A DNA stretch of 64,000 bases, taken from contig JAVYIG010000636.1 in NCBI GenBank assembly GCA_035222895.1, forward strand, positions 248,001 through 312,000, given 5' to 3'. The translations under genes were made by a program, and so were the position numbers. Shown piece by piece: positions 12,706 to 24,093 of this stretch (positions are counted from its first letter, which is position 1; each line of letters starts with the position of its first letter). The notes under the pieces are model-generated. The model had not been told where the DNA came from. It saw only the letters and a list, made by a program, of their open reading frames with translations, and made no database searches. The stretch comes from Strongylocentrotus droebachiensis. Its lineage: Eukaryota; Echinodermata; Echinoidea; Camarodonta; Strongylocentrotidae.

Positions 12706-12809
12706 TTGGCATCTGTGGATAGCATCCTTGAAGAAAATGCCTAAGAGCAGGTTGGTGAGTTGAAGGTTAATTCTTCTCAAATGCTGCCTCAATGTTGCCA
12801 AGGAAAATG
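12706..12809 (-). other. exon candidate, decayed paralogue of 14222-14324
   Basis: A 104-bp segment lies between an acceptor-like TTTTTCATTTTCAG and a donor CCAA|GTAAGT. Its first half (TGGCAACATTGAGGCAGC) matches the candidate exon at 14222-14324, and the similarity extends through the flanking intron to TAATGATGCA. One frame is open (SLATLRQHLRRIN), but it is not the frame open in the paralogue, so at least one of the two is not coding as read. No protein family is recognised. Confidence 0.35.
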
Positions 12810-13867
12810 CTGAAAATGAAAAAAGGAGGGAACAGTGACGACTAATGATGCATTTTTTTTTTGGGGGGGGGGCTTAGGTAGTGACTAACAATTACCTACA
12901 TTTCTTGAAATATAATAAAATGTTTAGTCTTTCTGTTTTTTGAAGAGGTACATGTATGAACTTACTATAATATGCAACTTGTGAATAATTTACCTGTTGC
13001 TGATTCTCACTTGCAGAGAGTTTGAATTAAGTTACATTGAGCTCCTATCCTCATGGATGATTCCTATAGTCATACATATATCGGTTACAATCTGAAAATG
13101 CATTTTTTTTTTTTAAATACATGAAACATTTCATTATTTACTTCAATCGCATTATGGTTAATGTCACCACTCCAAGCACTGCCATTTATTTCATCATTGG
13201 CATTGAATTGCCAGTGACAGCTTACCATTTCCATAGTCTAGTGCCATAGACTTTGTACATGGTGAAGGTATACACATGGAATGAGAGGTGAATCGAACCA
13301 CACTTTAGCCCCTTTCTTTTATCTTTAGAACAATCTTAAGACATTTATTGAGTTACATGCATGATTAAAAATTGTACATCCATGGGTAGAATTTTGAATG
13401 ATTCCTGCCAAGTTTGGTTACATGTGATCATGCATTTTGACCAAAAAAATTGATAAATCTGTTCCCTTTTCCATTTAGCCCCCACCCCTGATCCTAATGA
13501 ACCCACCCCTGATGAAGGTGACAATAGCTAATCTTGAGCCTTCTGTTCATTGAGCTTCAAATCAATCCCAGAAAGTCATACCTGAATGAGATTAGCTGGG
13601 TGGTCAATGCTGTGCTGGAGGCTAGGGTGTGTATGCATGGGTCACAGCTGCAGAAAACACCCTACAAAAATTGTGCCTAAAAAGAGAATTTAAGAAAAAG
13701 TCAGTAAGTGACCTGTGCAATTAATACCCATATCAGGGCTGCACAAGAATTAGGTCATAAGTTTCAAGAATAAGGTTATGTGCCAACTAATGCCCAGAAA
13801 ATTGGATTGTTTAGGTCTATCCTAAAGGTACGCTACAGCTCTAAGAGTCTATCAGTTCAGTACGTAC

Positions 13868-13954
13868 CATCTACAGGTCCTTTGGATTCAAAATTACTGA
13901 GTCTGTACTCTAATAAGTAATCAATAGTCTGTCCATCATCAAAGGTGTTCAAGT
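13868..13954 (-). other. exon candidate, weakly anoctamin-like
   Basis: An 87-bp open segment is bounded by TCTCAATCTTAG and G|GTACGT. It reads LNTFDDGQTIDYLLEY and onward. The D-G-x-x-I-D-Y-x-L-x-Y spacing recalls the start of the anoctamin (TMEM16) dimerisation domain. No other anoctamin exon is visible on either side, and the phase does not fit the neighbouring candidate exon, so this is only suggestive. Confidence 0.25.
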
Positions 13955-14221
13955 CTAAGATTGAGAAGAGCCACCTACGATTCAACTATCTATTCTTTGC
14001 GCCCTCTCTCATCTGCTGCAATCATATACCAACTGGTCCAGCATCGTATACATCCAGATCCAGAAATCGTTACAAGTGTTTTCAAAACTTTTTCCTAGAA
14101 CTTACATTCCATTACCCCTCATCTTGCTGCCTATTCTTCTATCTAATTTAATTTCTTATTTCAATTCAGTTTCTTTTTTAACACTTACACTGAATAGGAT
14201 TATAAGAGGAATTATACTTAC

Positions 14222-14324
14222 TTGGAAACTCTGGATAGAACCTTTGTCCTTGTCCTTCAATTGGTGAGCTGAGCCTGAGGGATATTTCTTCTCAAATGCT
14301 GCCTCAGTGTTGCCGAAGAACACG
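14222..14324 (-). other. exon candidate of unknown function
   Basis: A 103-bp segment lies between a strong acceptor (TTTTCTGTCTTCAG) and a strong donor (TTTCCAA|GTAAGTAT). The open frame reads VFFGNTEAAFEKKYPSGS and onward. It has a paralogue 1.5 kb away at 12706-12809. It could be an upstream exon of the HECT gene (same strand, to its right) or of a separate gene. No domain is recognised. Confidence 0.4.
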
Positions 14325-14628
14325 CTGAAGACAGAAAACAAAGAAGCAGTGATGATTAGTGAGGCAATTTTTTTGTTACCAAAATCATTAGCTATTCTTT
14401 TTTGGAAGATGGGAGATGAGTATGTGGTCCATGCATGGATGGACCATATACATACATGTATGATATAGGGTCTAGAGTCTACTCCCAACTAACTTATATA
14501 GATGTAGATCCTACACATGTATTAACACTTATGTATGACATTAGTTTAAGTTTGTCGATGTTTTAGCCAGGCATTAAGTTACTGAAGAAATACAATGAAT
14601 ACAAAATTAAAATATTGAAAACACAATC

Positions 14629-14830
14629 AATAATAATAATAATCCGCTTTTTTATAGTGCTTAAGAGTAAGACATTAATAATGTATCTAAGCAGTTTACA
14701 GATTATTATTACCCCGTCCCCGGTCATCGGATTCAATCAGGATTGCCCGCACACAATGTATGCACATTCTCCACTCCCTGGGGGAGTATTCCAGCCATGC
14801 ATGCAGTCTAGGTCTAGTCCTTATTTATAA
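14629..14830 (-). mobile_element. tRNA-derived SINE, 3' part
   Basis: On the minus strand this reads GGGAATACTCC...GGAGAATGTGCATAC... and ends in a (TTA)n tail at 14629-14645. It shares the CATACATTGTGTGCG block with the fuller SINE at 18358-18740. Just inside its tail is TCCGCTTTTTTATAGTGCTT, resembling the LINE 3' tail at 23545-23580. The tRNA-like head is missing. Confidence 0.6.
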
Positions 14831-15390
14831 TATTTCAAAACTTATTGATTTTCTACACTCGTAGTTACTAGTACAATAAACCACCCCTGCAGGCATGGGG
14901 CTCACTACGTTAGCCCCATGGTGTATACCTATCTAAAACGCACAGGCAACAGTGTTTTTTCCCCCAAAGAACTGGTTAAATAAACTTTTCATGCACACTG
15001 GTTTTTGTTTATTAATCTTACTTTGCATTTGTCAAGTAACTATTTCAGCAACATTTAAACATTAAAATATTGTAAATTTACTGAGAAAAAAAAAATAAAA
15101 AAATAATTTTATCAAATAGCTCAACATGTTAGCAATGAAAGTTAATTATGAAGACAGTAAATTTATTAAATAAATAAATCCTCTATTTTTAGTGCTTCAA
15201 CATACTCAACAGTGTTGCACTGATGTTTTTTTATTAGCCTCTAGATACGTAAATGTAAACATTTTGACAAAATCCCAGTTACTGTTAATGTTATTACATG
15301 GCTAGAAGTGTAAGGACTAAGGGTGACAATAAACCTACTAGTAAACTGGTACCTAGCAAATAATTTGAACAACATAGTCATAGAATCTAT
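14831..15390. other. gene-free AT-rich stretch
   Basis: No exon, RNA or element ends seen. Confidence 0.5.
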
Positions 15391-15787
15391 ACTGTGGCGG
15401 AATCAAGGGGGGGGGGGGGGGAATCGGCCATGGCCCTCCCCTTCTCCTTTTTGTTTGCTTGTCAAGGAATATTTTGGGTAGATCTAGACTAGATCTAAAC
15501 AGACACTTGAAAAAGCTAAGCCTAAGGATCATTTTTTCCACTTTTTTCGCTGGTCAGCGAATTTTTCTGGTGCCTGATGAGGCCCTGAGGCTGAGCAGAC
15601 TTCGGCCTAGACAGGAATAACCATCTTTCTGGGGGCATTCTTTTGACAAAATGACAGAGCTCAGAGGCATTTAGAGAAGCCAGATATGCAATCTCAGCGG
15701 ATCCAACCGTCAACGCCAAATAGAGGCTGATATTTCGGTCCAACTTCGGCCCTCCCTTTTGAAAAATCCTGGATCCGCCGCGCCGCT
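15391..15787. mobile_element. probable hAT-like MITE with G-rich end
   Basis: The left end CTGTGGCGGAATCAAGGGG and the reverse complement of the right end (CGGCGGATCCAGGATTTTTC) are related inverted repeats; GGCGGATCCAG-type ends followed by a G run are familiar in marine invertebrate MITEs. No clean target duplication is seen (the flanks are AGATCT-rich), so the limits are approximate. The open frame inside on the minus strand is not a recognised protein. Confidence 0.4.
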
Positions 15788-16065
15788 GAAATAGATCTAG
15801 ATCTATACTAAGACTAAGTTGCGGTGTATTGCATATTGCATAGTTGAATCTAGATCTAAGACTCTACACACTAGACATCAATAGCCGTGGAATATGAGGT
15901 TGTTTTTTTTTTTACAATTCTGACATTTGCTTGCTTTTTCCTCGTATAGATCTATCTAGACTAGAATCTAGATCTAGACTCTAGTCTAGATCTATACATA
16001 CAAAAATTCCACACTTCTACTGCAATGCGAGCACGTAAAAAAGTAACGTCTAGATCTAGTTTACT
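15788..16065. repeat. degenerate TAGATC/AGATCT-rich stretch
   Basis: The hexamers TAGATC and AGATCT and the CTAGA core recur many times (15794-15815, 15847-15862, 15945-15990, 16050-16062), mostly as short palindromes. It is a low-complexity interspersed motif; no gene is implied. Confidence 0.65.
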
Positions 16066-16077
16066 TTGTCTCTAGCT

Positions 16078-16210
16078 TGCAAAATGACCACAGCCTTCCC
16101 AGCAGGCCAAGCCCAAGGTCCCCGACCCAGACCGCGGAGAGCCTGAAGCGTCGGGCCCCAGAACAGGGCGCTTCCGATGGGGACTGCAGTCTGCTAATTG
16201 AGCAGTCTTA
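16078..16210. other. isolated GC-rich block
   Basis: A ~130-bp GC-rich island in AT-rich surroundings (CCCCGACCCAGACCGCGG, GCGTCGGGCCCCAGAACAGG). A 20-codon open frame starts ATGACCACAGCC. It is not recognised as rRNA, tRNA or a known repeat. It may be a promoter-proximal CpG block or an unknown repeat. Confidence 0.3.
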
Positions 16211-16532
16211 AAATTAACGGTACACAGATCTAGAACTGATCGCGAAAAAGAGCAAATCTGTTAAATTAGCTGTTTGTTCACTTTTACATTGAATGACCCG
16301 GCCATAAATAAGTAAAAGAAGTGAACTAACCTTCAATCCTCGCGATTGCAACCGGCAACTTCTGGTTGAATTCAGTCGATCTACCGTAGACGTAACTTAG
16401 TAGTATACATACTGTACGTACAAGGCCTGGCATGGCATGGCCGCCTGGCTATATACGCTATTAACTGCATTAAGCAGCGAGCGCGCTAGCGCCAGCGCGC
16501 GACCACCCGGTTCCAGTATGCAATGGACTTAT

Positions 16533-16814
16533 ACGAGATACTATCTCATTAAAACGAGATACTATCTCATTAAAACGAGATACTATGTCGTTTTAACGAG
16601 ATACTATCTCATTAAAACGAGATAACTATCTCGTTTTAACGAGATACTATGTCGTTTTAACGAGATACTATGTCGTTTTAACGAGATACTATCTCATTAA
16701 AACGAGATACTATCTCATTAAAACGAGATACTATCTCATTAAAACGAGATACTATCTCATTAAAACGAGATACTATCTCATTAAAACGAGATACTATCTC
16801 GTTTTAACGAGATA
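16533..16814. repeat. 20-bp palindromic minisatellite
   Basis: About 14 tandem units built from ACGAGATACTATCTCRTT and its reverse, joined by AAAA or TTTTAA. Each unit is nearly self-complementary (AACGAGATA / TATCTCGTT), with two spellings (CTCATTAAAA and GTCGTTTTAA) mixed irregularly. The whole block can fold in many registers. Confidence 0.9.
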
Positions 16815-17064
16815 AAAATATTTTTACCATGTCCCTTCCCGGGCTCCGTAGTTTTGCTTCCATTTATTGAAACGTTAATTTAAAAATTCCATGACCTGGT
16901 ACGAATAAACGTGTGAATAAAGAGTGGCCTACTTGGGGTACTGACTAAACACTGTTTTGTATACAAACCGGTTTTCTATCTCATTAACAACGGTTTACTA
17001 AATATATTCATTTCATGGTAACATAAAAATAATTTGGGAGTGCAAGAGAAGGGGTAAACACTAC

Positions 17065-17095
<31 letters not shown>

Positions 17096-18350
17096 ACAGG
17101 GAGAGAATGGGTGTATATATACGGAGAGAAAACATAGTATTTCCCAAAAACATTTAGCCTGATTTATAATTTATAATAAATAGTAATATAATGAGTTCCA
17201 AATACATGTGCCATATGCAAGATTATTGATGCTAACGAAGATATAAGTTGGGTTACTGATGCGTGACGTCATCTAGGCGCATTTTAATTAATTACGTTTA
17301 TTGACCATTGTTATTTCCGTGAAACATTGTCAATTCAGTCTGAATGATTACGCGTGCGTCAAACTTTAAAATCGGTCCAAATTCTTATTAGACCCAAATA
17401 ACACGTTTCAGACCTTATTGAGCATTAAGAACAATAATGTGCGTGTTCCGTCCGTAATGAATGTATGAATTCAATTTGTAAAACTTGTGTTGCTGATACT
17501 ATTTTTTAGCAATTTGAAATCAATTTTATCCATTATTGACCTAAATTTAGGTCTTAGACATTTATGTTAAACCTCATAATTGACGCCCGCGCTAATGAAT
17601 GCAAATATTCCTCAAATGGTAACAAAAGTACCTATTTTGAATCGACCATAACTCTTCAAAATGGCAGGTTACCCCAATATTTTTATGTTATGTTCTAACA
17701 GGGTAAGGATTGGAGATGGGATTTCATGTATCACGTTTCCTGTTAGAATGTTTTAAAGTCAAAACAGTGCCACTTAAAGGAAAACAATTGAAATTAATTC
17801 CATTTGGTAATATTTTGTCGAGGTTGTTTTGTATACATATCCCTCTTTTTATTTTTCCCATATTCTATTATTTTGTATCTTAGATTTTATTTATACAACT
17901 TTAAATTATAGATAGCATAATACCCAATGCAATATCATGGTAACATTTCACGCCGTCCCTACCACACCCCCTCCCCCCCTCCCCCCTCCCACCACCAGCA
18001 CTACCAGCATTTGTCAAATTATGGATCAGCTAGGACAAAGGCTACTTTCATATTATTCATCCAAGCTTAATGAGGAGATAAAAATATTATCGAAATGTAT
18101 TTAGCAACACTAATGGTGTATATTGATTGTTTTCAATTTCGCTTTTATTATTTTTTTCCCATTTTTAATATAATGTCTATAACAAAATTAAGGCCTTTCC
18201 TAGAATATAATCAAGATAAAACATGGTCATTCAGTCTGACTAGTACGGAGCTTAGGTTGGGTAATTTGGAGGGTTGCGGAATACCAAGTACTTACATTGT
18301 TTTTGTTGAATGTCAATCAATTTGTATGTCAGTCTTTTTTGTATGTGTCA
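16815..18350. other. gene-free stretch with simple repeats
   Basis: It contains a (GA)n run at about 17066-17098 and a polypyrimidine run at about 17950-17995. The (GA)n run and the following text (TTCCCAAAAACATTTAGCCTG) recur in altered form at 35173-35282, so they are part of a dispersed repeat. No exon supported. Confidence 0.5.
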
Positions 18351-18357
18351 CCATGGT

Positions 18358-18358
18358 A

Positions 18359-18391
<33 letters not shown>

Positions 18392-18740
18392 TGTCTTGTT
18401 TACCCAGTGAAGCCTCATCAGTATTCATACTGTTCTCCCTGAGGGCCTTGCAATCATATTATTACCCCGGTCATCGGATTCAGGCTTAGCCGCACACAAT
18501 GTATGCACATTCTCCACTCCCTGGGGAGCATTCCAGCCAGTGCATCATTTTTATAAGCGCACACTTGCTAATCTAAGCACATTAGCTTTCGCATCCCACC
18601 GGGTACCCATTTAACACCTGGGTGGAGAGTGGCAAATGTAGATCAATGTTTTGCCAAAGGACATATTTAGTGCCGCGGTGGGACTTGAACCGCGGACCTT
18701 GTGATCCACAGTCCGGTGACATATCCACACGTCCACGGGT
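18358..18740 (-). mobile_element. tRNA-derived SINE, near full length
   Basis: On the minus strand the head contains GGATCACAAGG and the pol III B-box-like GGTTCAAGTCCC (plus-strand complement about 18682-18700). A body with TTTGCCACTCTCCACCCAGG and TAAATGGGTACCCGG follows, and the element ends in an (ATT)n tail at 18358-18390. The layout (degenerate tRNA head, conserved body, trinucleotide tail) is that of a SINE moved by an L2/CR1-type LINE. The A box is eroded. Confidence 0.75.
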
Positions 18741-19058
18741 AGTGGGTAATTTTGACTGTACCGTAACCTTAAATGGCTCTGAATTATATTCCAGTCAAGT
18801 CGTAAGCTCAAAATACATTAACCTACAAGACTTTTAAATGTCTCATTGTTTAATAATTACTAATAACTTATATTTCATAAATTTCGTAAAATTATATTAC
18901 TGTATTGATGCGTTACCATGATTACCATGGTAAAGGCAACGCAAGCCACAGCTGGATTTTAATTGCTAGGAGTCATAGCATTTGTATAACATGTCCCTTG
19001 GGGGAGGTGTGGTCTGGACCGTGGACTAAAAATATATTCCAAAATGAAGCATGCTTAC

Positions 19059-19257
19059 CTGTTCCGCTACCGACTCCCAGAGACCTCCCGCATGAAATCC
19101 TTGTATTTTTATCAAATATATTCTCAATGATGTTTGGGAACTCTTCGCTCGCCAATTTATTGTACAGTTCGATCTTTCTTGACTTCTGTTCGAAAATGTC
19201 GTAGCACCGTTTGTAGTGGTCGTGGTTGCGAGAAATTGAAGCTAAAGACGTTTCCAT
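19059..19257 (-). CDS. histamine N-methyltransferase-like gene, exon 1
   Basis: ATG at 19257 opens 66 codons plus one base, ending at a good donor (GGAACAG|GTAAGC). The text DHYKRCYDIFEQKSRKIE matches the N-terminal helices of histamine N-methyltransferase, and RSLGVGSGTG is motif I of class I SAM-dependent methyltransferases (residues 58-66 plus the split codon). Phase 1 and the split Gly codon fit exon 2 at 33850-34164 exactly. However, that exon lies to the right, which is upstream on this strand, and no exon 2 or 3 is visible between 1 and 19058. So this is the start of a second gene copy whose remainder is lost or outside the window, or the region is rearranged. Known family role: methylation of histamine or a related amine in the cytosol. 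Confidence 0.75.
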
Positions 19258-19362
19258 TGTAATTTATTAAGGACCTCCAGAAGGCAGTATTGCATTAGGT
19301 TGAGTAACGGAAAAGTGACATAGCCTGCGGTGCTTACGTCCCCTTTAGGTGTTTTGTAGTTG

Positions 19363-19688
19363 CAGTGGCGTACGCATGATTTTTTCAAGGGGGGGGGGGG
19401 GGGGGGGGGGGGGAGGGTTTTCAAATCGGGCCCAAAATTTCGAAACGACTCAGCCATCCGCTGAATAAGCGGGGGGGGGGGGGGGTAAGCGTATACTTTT
19501 TTCAGCCATTGTCAATTTTGTTTTTTTTTATTTGTTATTATTATTTATTGCAAAAGAAATATATATATACAAATAAAAATCAAAAAGGGGGGGGGGGGTT
19601 CCAAAATAACATACATAAAACATACACATACAAAAACTCGTGGGGGGAGGGTTTAACCCCAAAAGCCACCTCCCTGCGTACGCGCCTG
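19363..19688. mobile_element. hAT-like MITE with 8-bp target duplication
   Basis: TGTAGTTG occurs at 19355-19362 and again at 19689-19696. Between them the ends are CAGTGGCGTACGCATG and (reverse complement) CAGGCGCGTACGCAGG. An 8-bp duplication and CAG...GCG ends are typical of hAT transposons. The 326-bp interior is mostly G-rich runs (26 Gs at about 19388-19413, others at 19471 and 19587) and encodes nothing. It sits about 100 bases 5' of the ATG of the methyltransferase exon 1, in its probable promoter or 5' UTR. Confidence 0.85.
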
Positions 19689-19696
19689 TGTAGTTG

Positions 19697-21819
19697 AGTA
19701 TTCCACGTTATATTATATACAATAAATTTCAGTTAAACGTGCTTCCGCAAAATCATCGCTGTGTGCGGATTTTATTGTGAGAAGAGAGAAGGGATCAATG
19801 TGTTACCGTCTCCATAGGTTAACACGGAAAAACATGAATGATGCTTTTGAGGTGCATTTGTCAGGGATTCATTTTTGTACACAATATTATGTTAGCTTCT
19901 GTATTATTTTCGGAGCAATGACGATCACAAATCACAACTGTGAAATCTTTGAAGCAGAAAGCTTTGTGTGTGTCCTTGTGTGTGTACTTGCACTGGTCAC
20001 AAGTTTTAACACGCCGCACTCGCGTCTAGTGAGTTATTTGTTTTTGTTGTTTTAGTTTATAGGCGTTTGTCATTCAAAAGTGTACCTAGCCTTTAAACAA
20101 AGCCCCATGTCTGATAGACGCCGAGCGACTGAAAAGAGACTAATCCCGAAAACTAGAGTGAGTCGCCGACTCGATCGTAGTCTGCAAGCACATATCCTAA
20201 TTTGACACTTTATCAACAAATCATTGTGCCTTGAGAGAAGCCTAGCCAAGCTACCTACTGGTTGTGTCAGGAGCAGCTACAGGGCATATGGCCTATGGTA
20301 GTCTTATAGTGCAGACTCACTTTTAAGACTGACCAGGGTTTGTGCTTGCAGACTAACTCGATCGCGCGTTCACCCCGTGTCTCTAGACTCATCTCAGCCG
20401 CTGATTGGGGTAGAAAAACATATTGCTCCGATTGTCTCATTTTCGCTCGCGTGAACATTGCCAGCACAAACCACTGACCTCTGCCTCCTGAACGGATCAT
20501 CGCCCATTCCATTCACTATACGTTACGTACTATAAAGGCTGTATTGTCTGACCGTTCATGAATATTCATGTTTTTGCTAAACTCGGCAAAATGTTTGCTT
20601 TTACTAAATGGAAAAATTACGGTGGGGGGTTTGATGAAATGGACATAATGAAATAGGCAGAAGTGATCTATGATAATTCATGCTTTTTATGTTTCGTGTG
20701 CTCGACCTATAATCTTCAAATCGCTTGGTAAACTGAGTCCAAAGTTAGACTTGTTTTACATGTGTATTATAGGCAATGACGAGCTTGCAACCTATTTTGA
20801 AAAATTACGGTGGGTGAACTTTCAAAAGTCAATGAGACATGAGGGCTCCAATGAAAGAGCTAGTGATAACGTACGTCGGGGTGGATGTGCTTTTCGTTTA
20901 AACAAAAAATGAATTTTTAACGATTTTTTTTAAAAAACGTCCATAGGCTAACATGTTAGGCTGCCGACTCAGATCATGCTCTGACGATAGGGGGCGTTGT
21001 GAAATGAGACTAACCGGAGCCATATGTAAGCAAGAGTCACAAGGCCTTTTCAAAAGGATAGCGTTTACCCCCGCCCGCGCAAATTTTTGTTACACGCTAG
21101 CCTGGCCATTTCTAAGATAAACACCTTGGAAACGACTAATTTTAGTCTAGCAGCCTACATGCGAGTAGTCCAGCCTCTGTACCGTTTTCGTGTAGCGCAC
21201 TCAATCCGCTGATAAAATAACACACCCTCAACGTTGAAAGTAGACCTAGCCATTCCTCTCAATCTGGACCTCGAATACGGAAGTTTGGTGAGAGACCGCT
21301 CTGTGTGTGGGGGATAAAAAGAAAGAACGGACTGAATCTGGACTAACATGCGAGGTGCATGGTGATATGATACACATCATGTACGTACATCATGCATGAC
21401 AATCATCAGATAAAGACATAGCTGGCCCTTGTAAATGAGACGGCCATCGGAGCCATCGGGCGATGGAATTCAAAAACTTTATTTATTTTAATTTAATTTA
21501 GGAACTTTACCTTACTCTTTATCTAAGACCTGAACGAACGAACGTTCAGCTAGAGAGCAACCAGGTTAAACTGCGGTAGTGCATGCCTATATGTATGCTT
21601 TACCACCAGCGCACGTTTACGAGTATTACGGCGAAAGTGGCCAGGCTAGCGTGTAAAAAAAATATTCGCCCCCCGCCCTTGATTCGTACACAGCGATAAG
21701 TAATTAAGACCAGCTTGTGTTCTTGCTTACTCAGGATGTTGGCGTGTTAGTATCATGTTCATGCTCGTAAAATATAAGTTGTCATCCCTTGTGAGAGCGA
21801 TGAAGATCTGCTTCAAGGA
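19697..21819. other. gene-free stretch
   Basis: No supported exon. A short inverted pair (TAGTCTGCAAGCACA near 20178 and its complement near 20340) suggests an old fold-back element, but no ends can be fixed. The segments 20100-20200 and 20330-20420 are GC-richer than their surroundings. Confidence 0.45.
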
Positions 21820-23590
21820 TCACTGTTTCCTGTTACATTAACATCATTATTTCTCAACACTTATCTTCATGTCAACCAGAATGATTTGCTTGATCCTATG
21901 CAGTCAGCATACAGAATTGCACGCAGTACTGAGACTGCACTGCTTTCTCTGCAGAATGATGTACTCTGTGCCATTGATAAAAAACAAGCTGTTTTCTTGC
22001 TAATGTTGGACCTTTCCTTTGATACGGTGGACCACACCATTCTTTCACATAGCTTAGCCGAGGACTTTGGTCTAGGCGATAATGTTTCGTCTTTGGTTCC
22101 GATCGTATCTTAGCACAGGTCTAGTATGGTTCACGTCAGTGGATCCTTCTCAAATGACCAACATCTGACATTTGGGATACCGCAAGGGTCTATCATTGGA
22201 CCACAATTGTTTACATACTACATTCGTTGTATAGGAAACATCATAGGTCAGCATGCAATTCAACATCATGTATATGCAGATGATATTCAGATGTTTACCA
22301 TATTTGATCCTACCAAGCCTGGGGATGCGATACGTGCGTATTTCCGTCTCTCAAAGTGCTTAGAAGACATACAGGCCTGGCTTGTCATGTCTAAGCTAAA
22401 GTTAAACTCTAGCAAGACAGCATTTTTCATTGCTGCATCACAAAGCCATCTGAATCTTCTCAAAAATCTGTCCTTTTCAATTGGTGATCAGAACATTCCC
22501 AATTCTTCTACAATTAGGGACCTGGGGTCGTGTTTGATGGGGAAATGAAAATGTCTGACCATGTCACCAACTTATGTCGCACCCTGAACTGGCAAATATA
22601 TAACTTAAATCGCATCAGAAAGTACTTAGATCGAGAAACGTGTCATAATGTTGTTAGAGCACTTGTGCTCTCCAGGCTTGACTATGGTGGATGCTTACTT
22701 GGGGGTATAAGTAAGAAGGACCTGGGCAGACTTCAACGTCTGCAAAACAAATGTGCCCGTCTAATTTATCAACAACCAAAATGGTCTCACGCCACCCCAT
22801 TGTTGCAGGAACTACACTGGCTCCCAGTTGCTGATAGAATACAATACCGGATACTTGTTCAAACTTTCAAATCTATGTCGACTACCCTTCCTGTATACAT
22901 TTCCTCACTCTTTCAGCAACAGAGAACATCCTATTCACTTAGCTCCTTCACTTAGTCTTCATCAGCTCCTACCTTTGCCATTCCCAAATCCCGTAAACAG
23001 GCTGGTTTCAAATCCTTTCAGTCCTTAGCCCCACGTCTCTGGAACAAACTCCCCTCTTTCTTAAGAAAATGTCCTTCACTAGATTTCTTCAAAAAACATC
23101 TGAAAACTTACCTGTACAACTCCTCTCAAAGGGATCCGGTAACTTTGTCTCAGATTCTGAAACAAAATTCTGGATTTAGCTCATGATGCAATGATAATTA
23201 TAAACCTTTAGGTCAGTCAGGAACCCTATGACTTTTACAAGCCGATCGCCTGTCTGATTATCAAGATATTTATGATTGGAATTACAAATTTTGAAAACCG
23301 TTCGCCTGACGGTTTTCATAACACTACAGTCTATTGGGGAAAACGAGTATGGTAAAACCGGTCACTCAAAGATTTTTACTTTTTTGAAGGACTTCTTGAT
23401 CATTTTGAAGCGCAATTTGTTTAGGGCCTCAATATTACACCATATCACAGACACTGATAACACGTAGGGCTGTGTATCTCAGATTTAACATTGTTAAACG
23501 ATCCCTTTAAATTGTCGAAAGTCTAGGAGAGCAGCGCATTGTAACCTTTGGAAAAGGCGCTATATAAATCCAATTATTATTATTATTTAT
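21820..23590 (+). mobile_element. 5'-truncated non-LTR retrotransposon, L2/CR1-like LINE
   Basis: It reads as the 3' half of a reverse transcriptase: QSAYRIARSTETALL, LMLDLSFDTVDH (family DLSAAFDTVDH with two residues missing), FGIPQGSIIGPQLF, the catalytic YADDIQMF (about 22270), AWLVMSKLKLNSSKT, LSRLDYGG, LQELHWLPV and PRLWNKLPSFLRKCPS. The frame changes near 22100, 22520 and 22930, so the copy is dead. The 3' end has GGCGCTATATAAATCCAA followed by (ATT)n at 23551-23590, typical of this clade. The 5' half and endonuclease are absent, as expected from incomplete reverse transcription. Bases about 23190-23500 look unlike coding and may be 3' UTR or an insertion. Confidence 0.9.
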
Positions 23591-23699
23591 GTTGGTAACA
23601 TTTTTCACGAGGGGGTGGGGACCTCGATATATAATCTTGTTTGCGTAATTATCATGCGTTAGCTCTCCCTCTTTAAATGTATTTAACTCAATAAAATAC

Positions 23700-24092
23700 A
23701 TTTGGATATTTTGATTCATTTTGTACTGGCCATCCGTATTCCAGTCGGCCCGTGTTGTGTTGTATGTGTTATAGGTAAGAGCCCTGCCCTCTCTCGTTGT
23801 CTCCCTTCTTTCCCTGTCCCTTTCACTCCTTCTATGTTATGTTTAATTGGTTTATGTATTTGTGCGTTTCTTTATTGTTGGTATACTATTTTTGCAACTA
23901 TAAGTTATAGGGGCTGCAATCTACAAGCCCAGCTTTTCAGCAGTCCCTCCATGACCAACCTGTTTTATATGCCTGTTGTACACTAGTTACATATATTGTT
24001 AAGTTTCATTGTTTTATTATGTACAATGCAATCCCATGTACTTTATTTATTTTGTTGGAAATGGAAATAAAACGAAATGAAATGAAATGAAA
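23700..24092 (+). mobile_element. probable LINE 3'-end fragment with (GAAAT)n tail
   Basis: T-rich text ends in TTGGAAATGGAAATAAAACG and then GAAAT repeats at 24072-24092. An AATAAA followed by a short tandem tail is common at 3' ends of invertebrate LINEs. No coding part remains. The family is uncertain. Confidence 0.4.
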
Positions 24093-24093
24093 T

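Noticed and set aside
12412-12722. Overlapping plus-strand frames (one Cys/His-rich, YKCGRCKHGHEDGKSC)
   Set aside because: No splice sites, no family match and two frames equally open; too weak to call.
20080-20420. Fold-back element around TAGTCTGCAAGCACA
   Set aside because: Only ~20 bases match, and no ends or target duplication can be placed.
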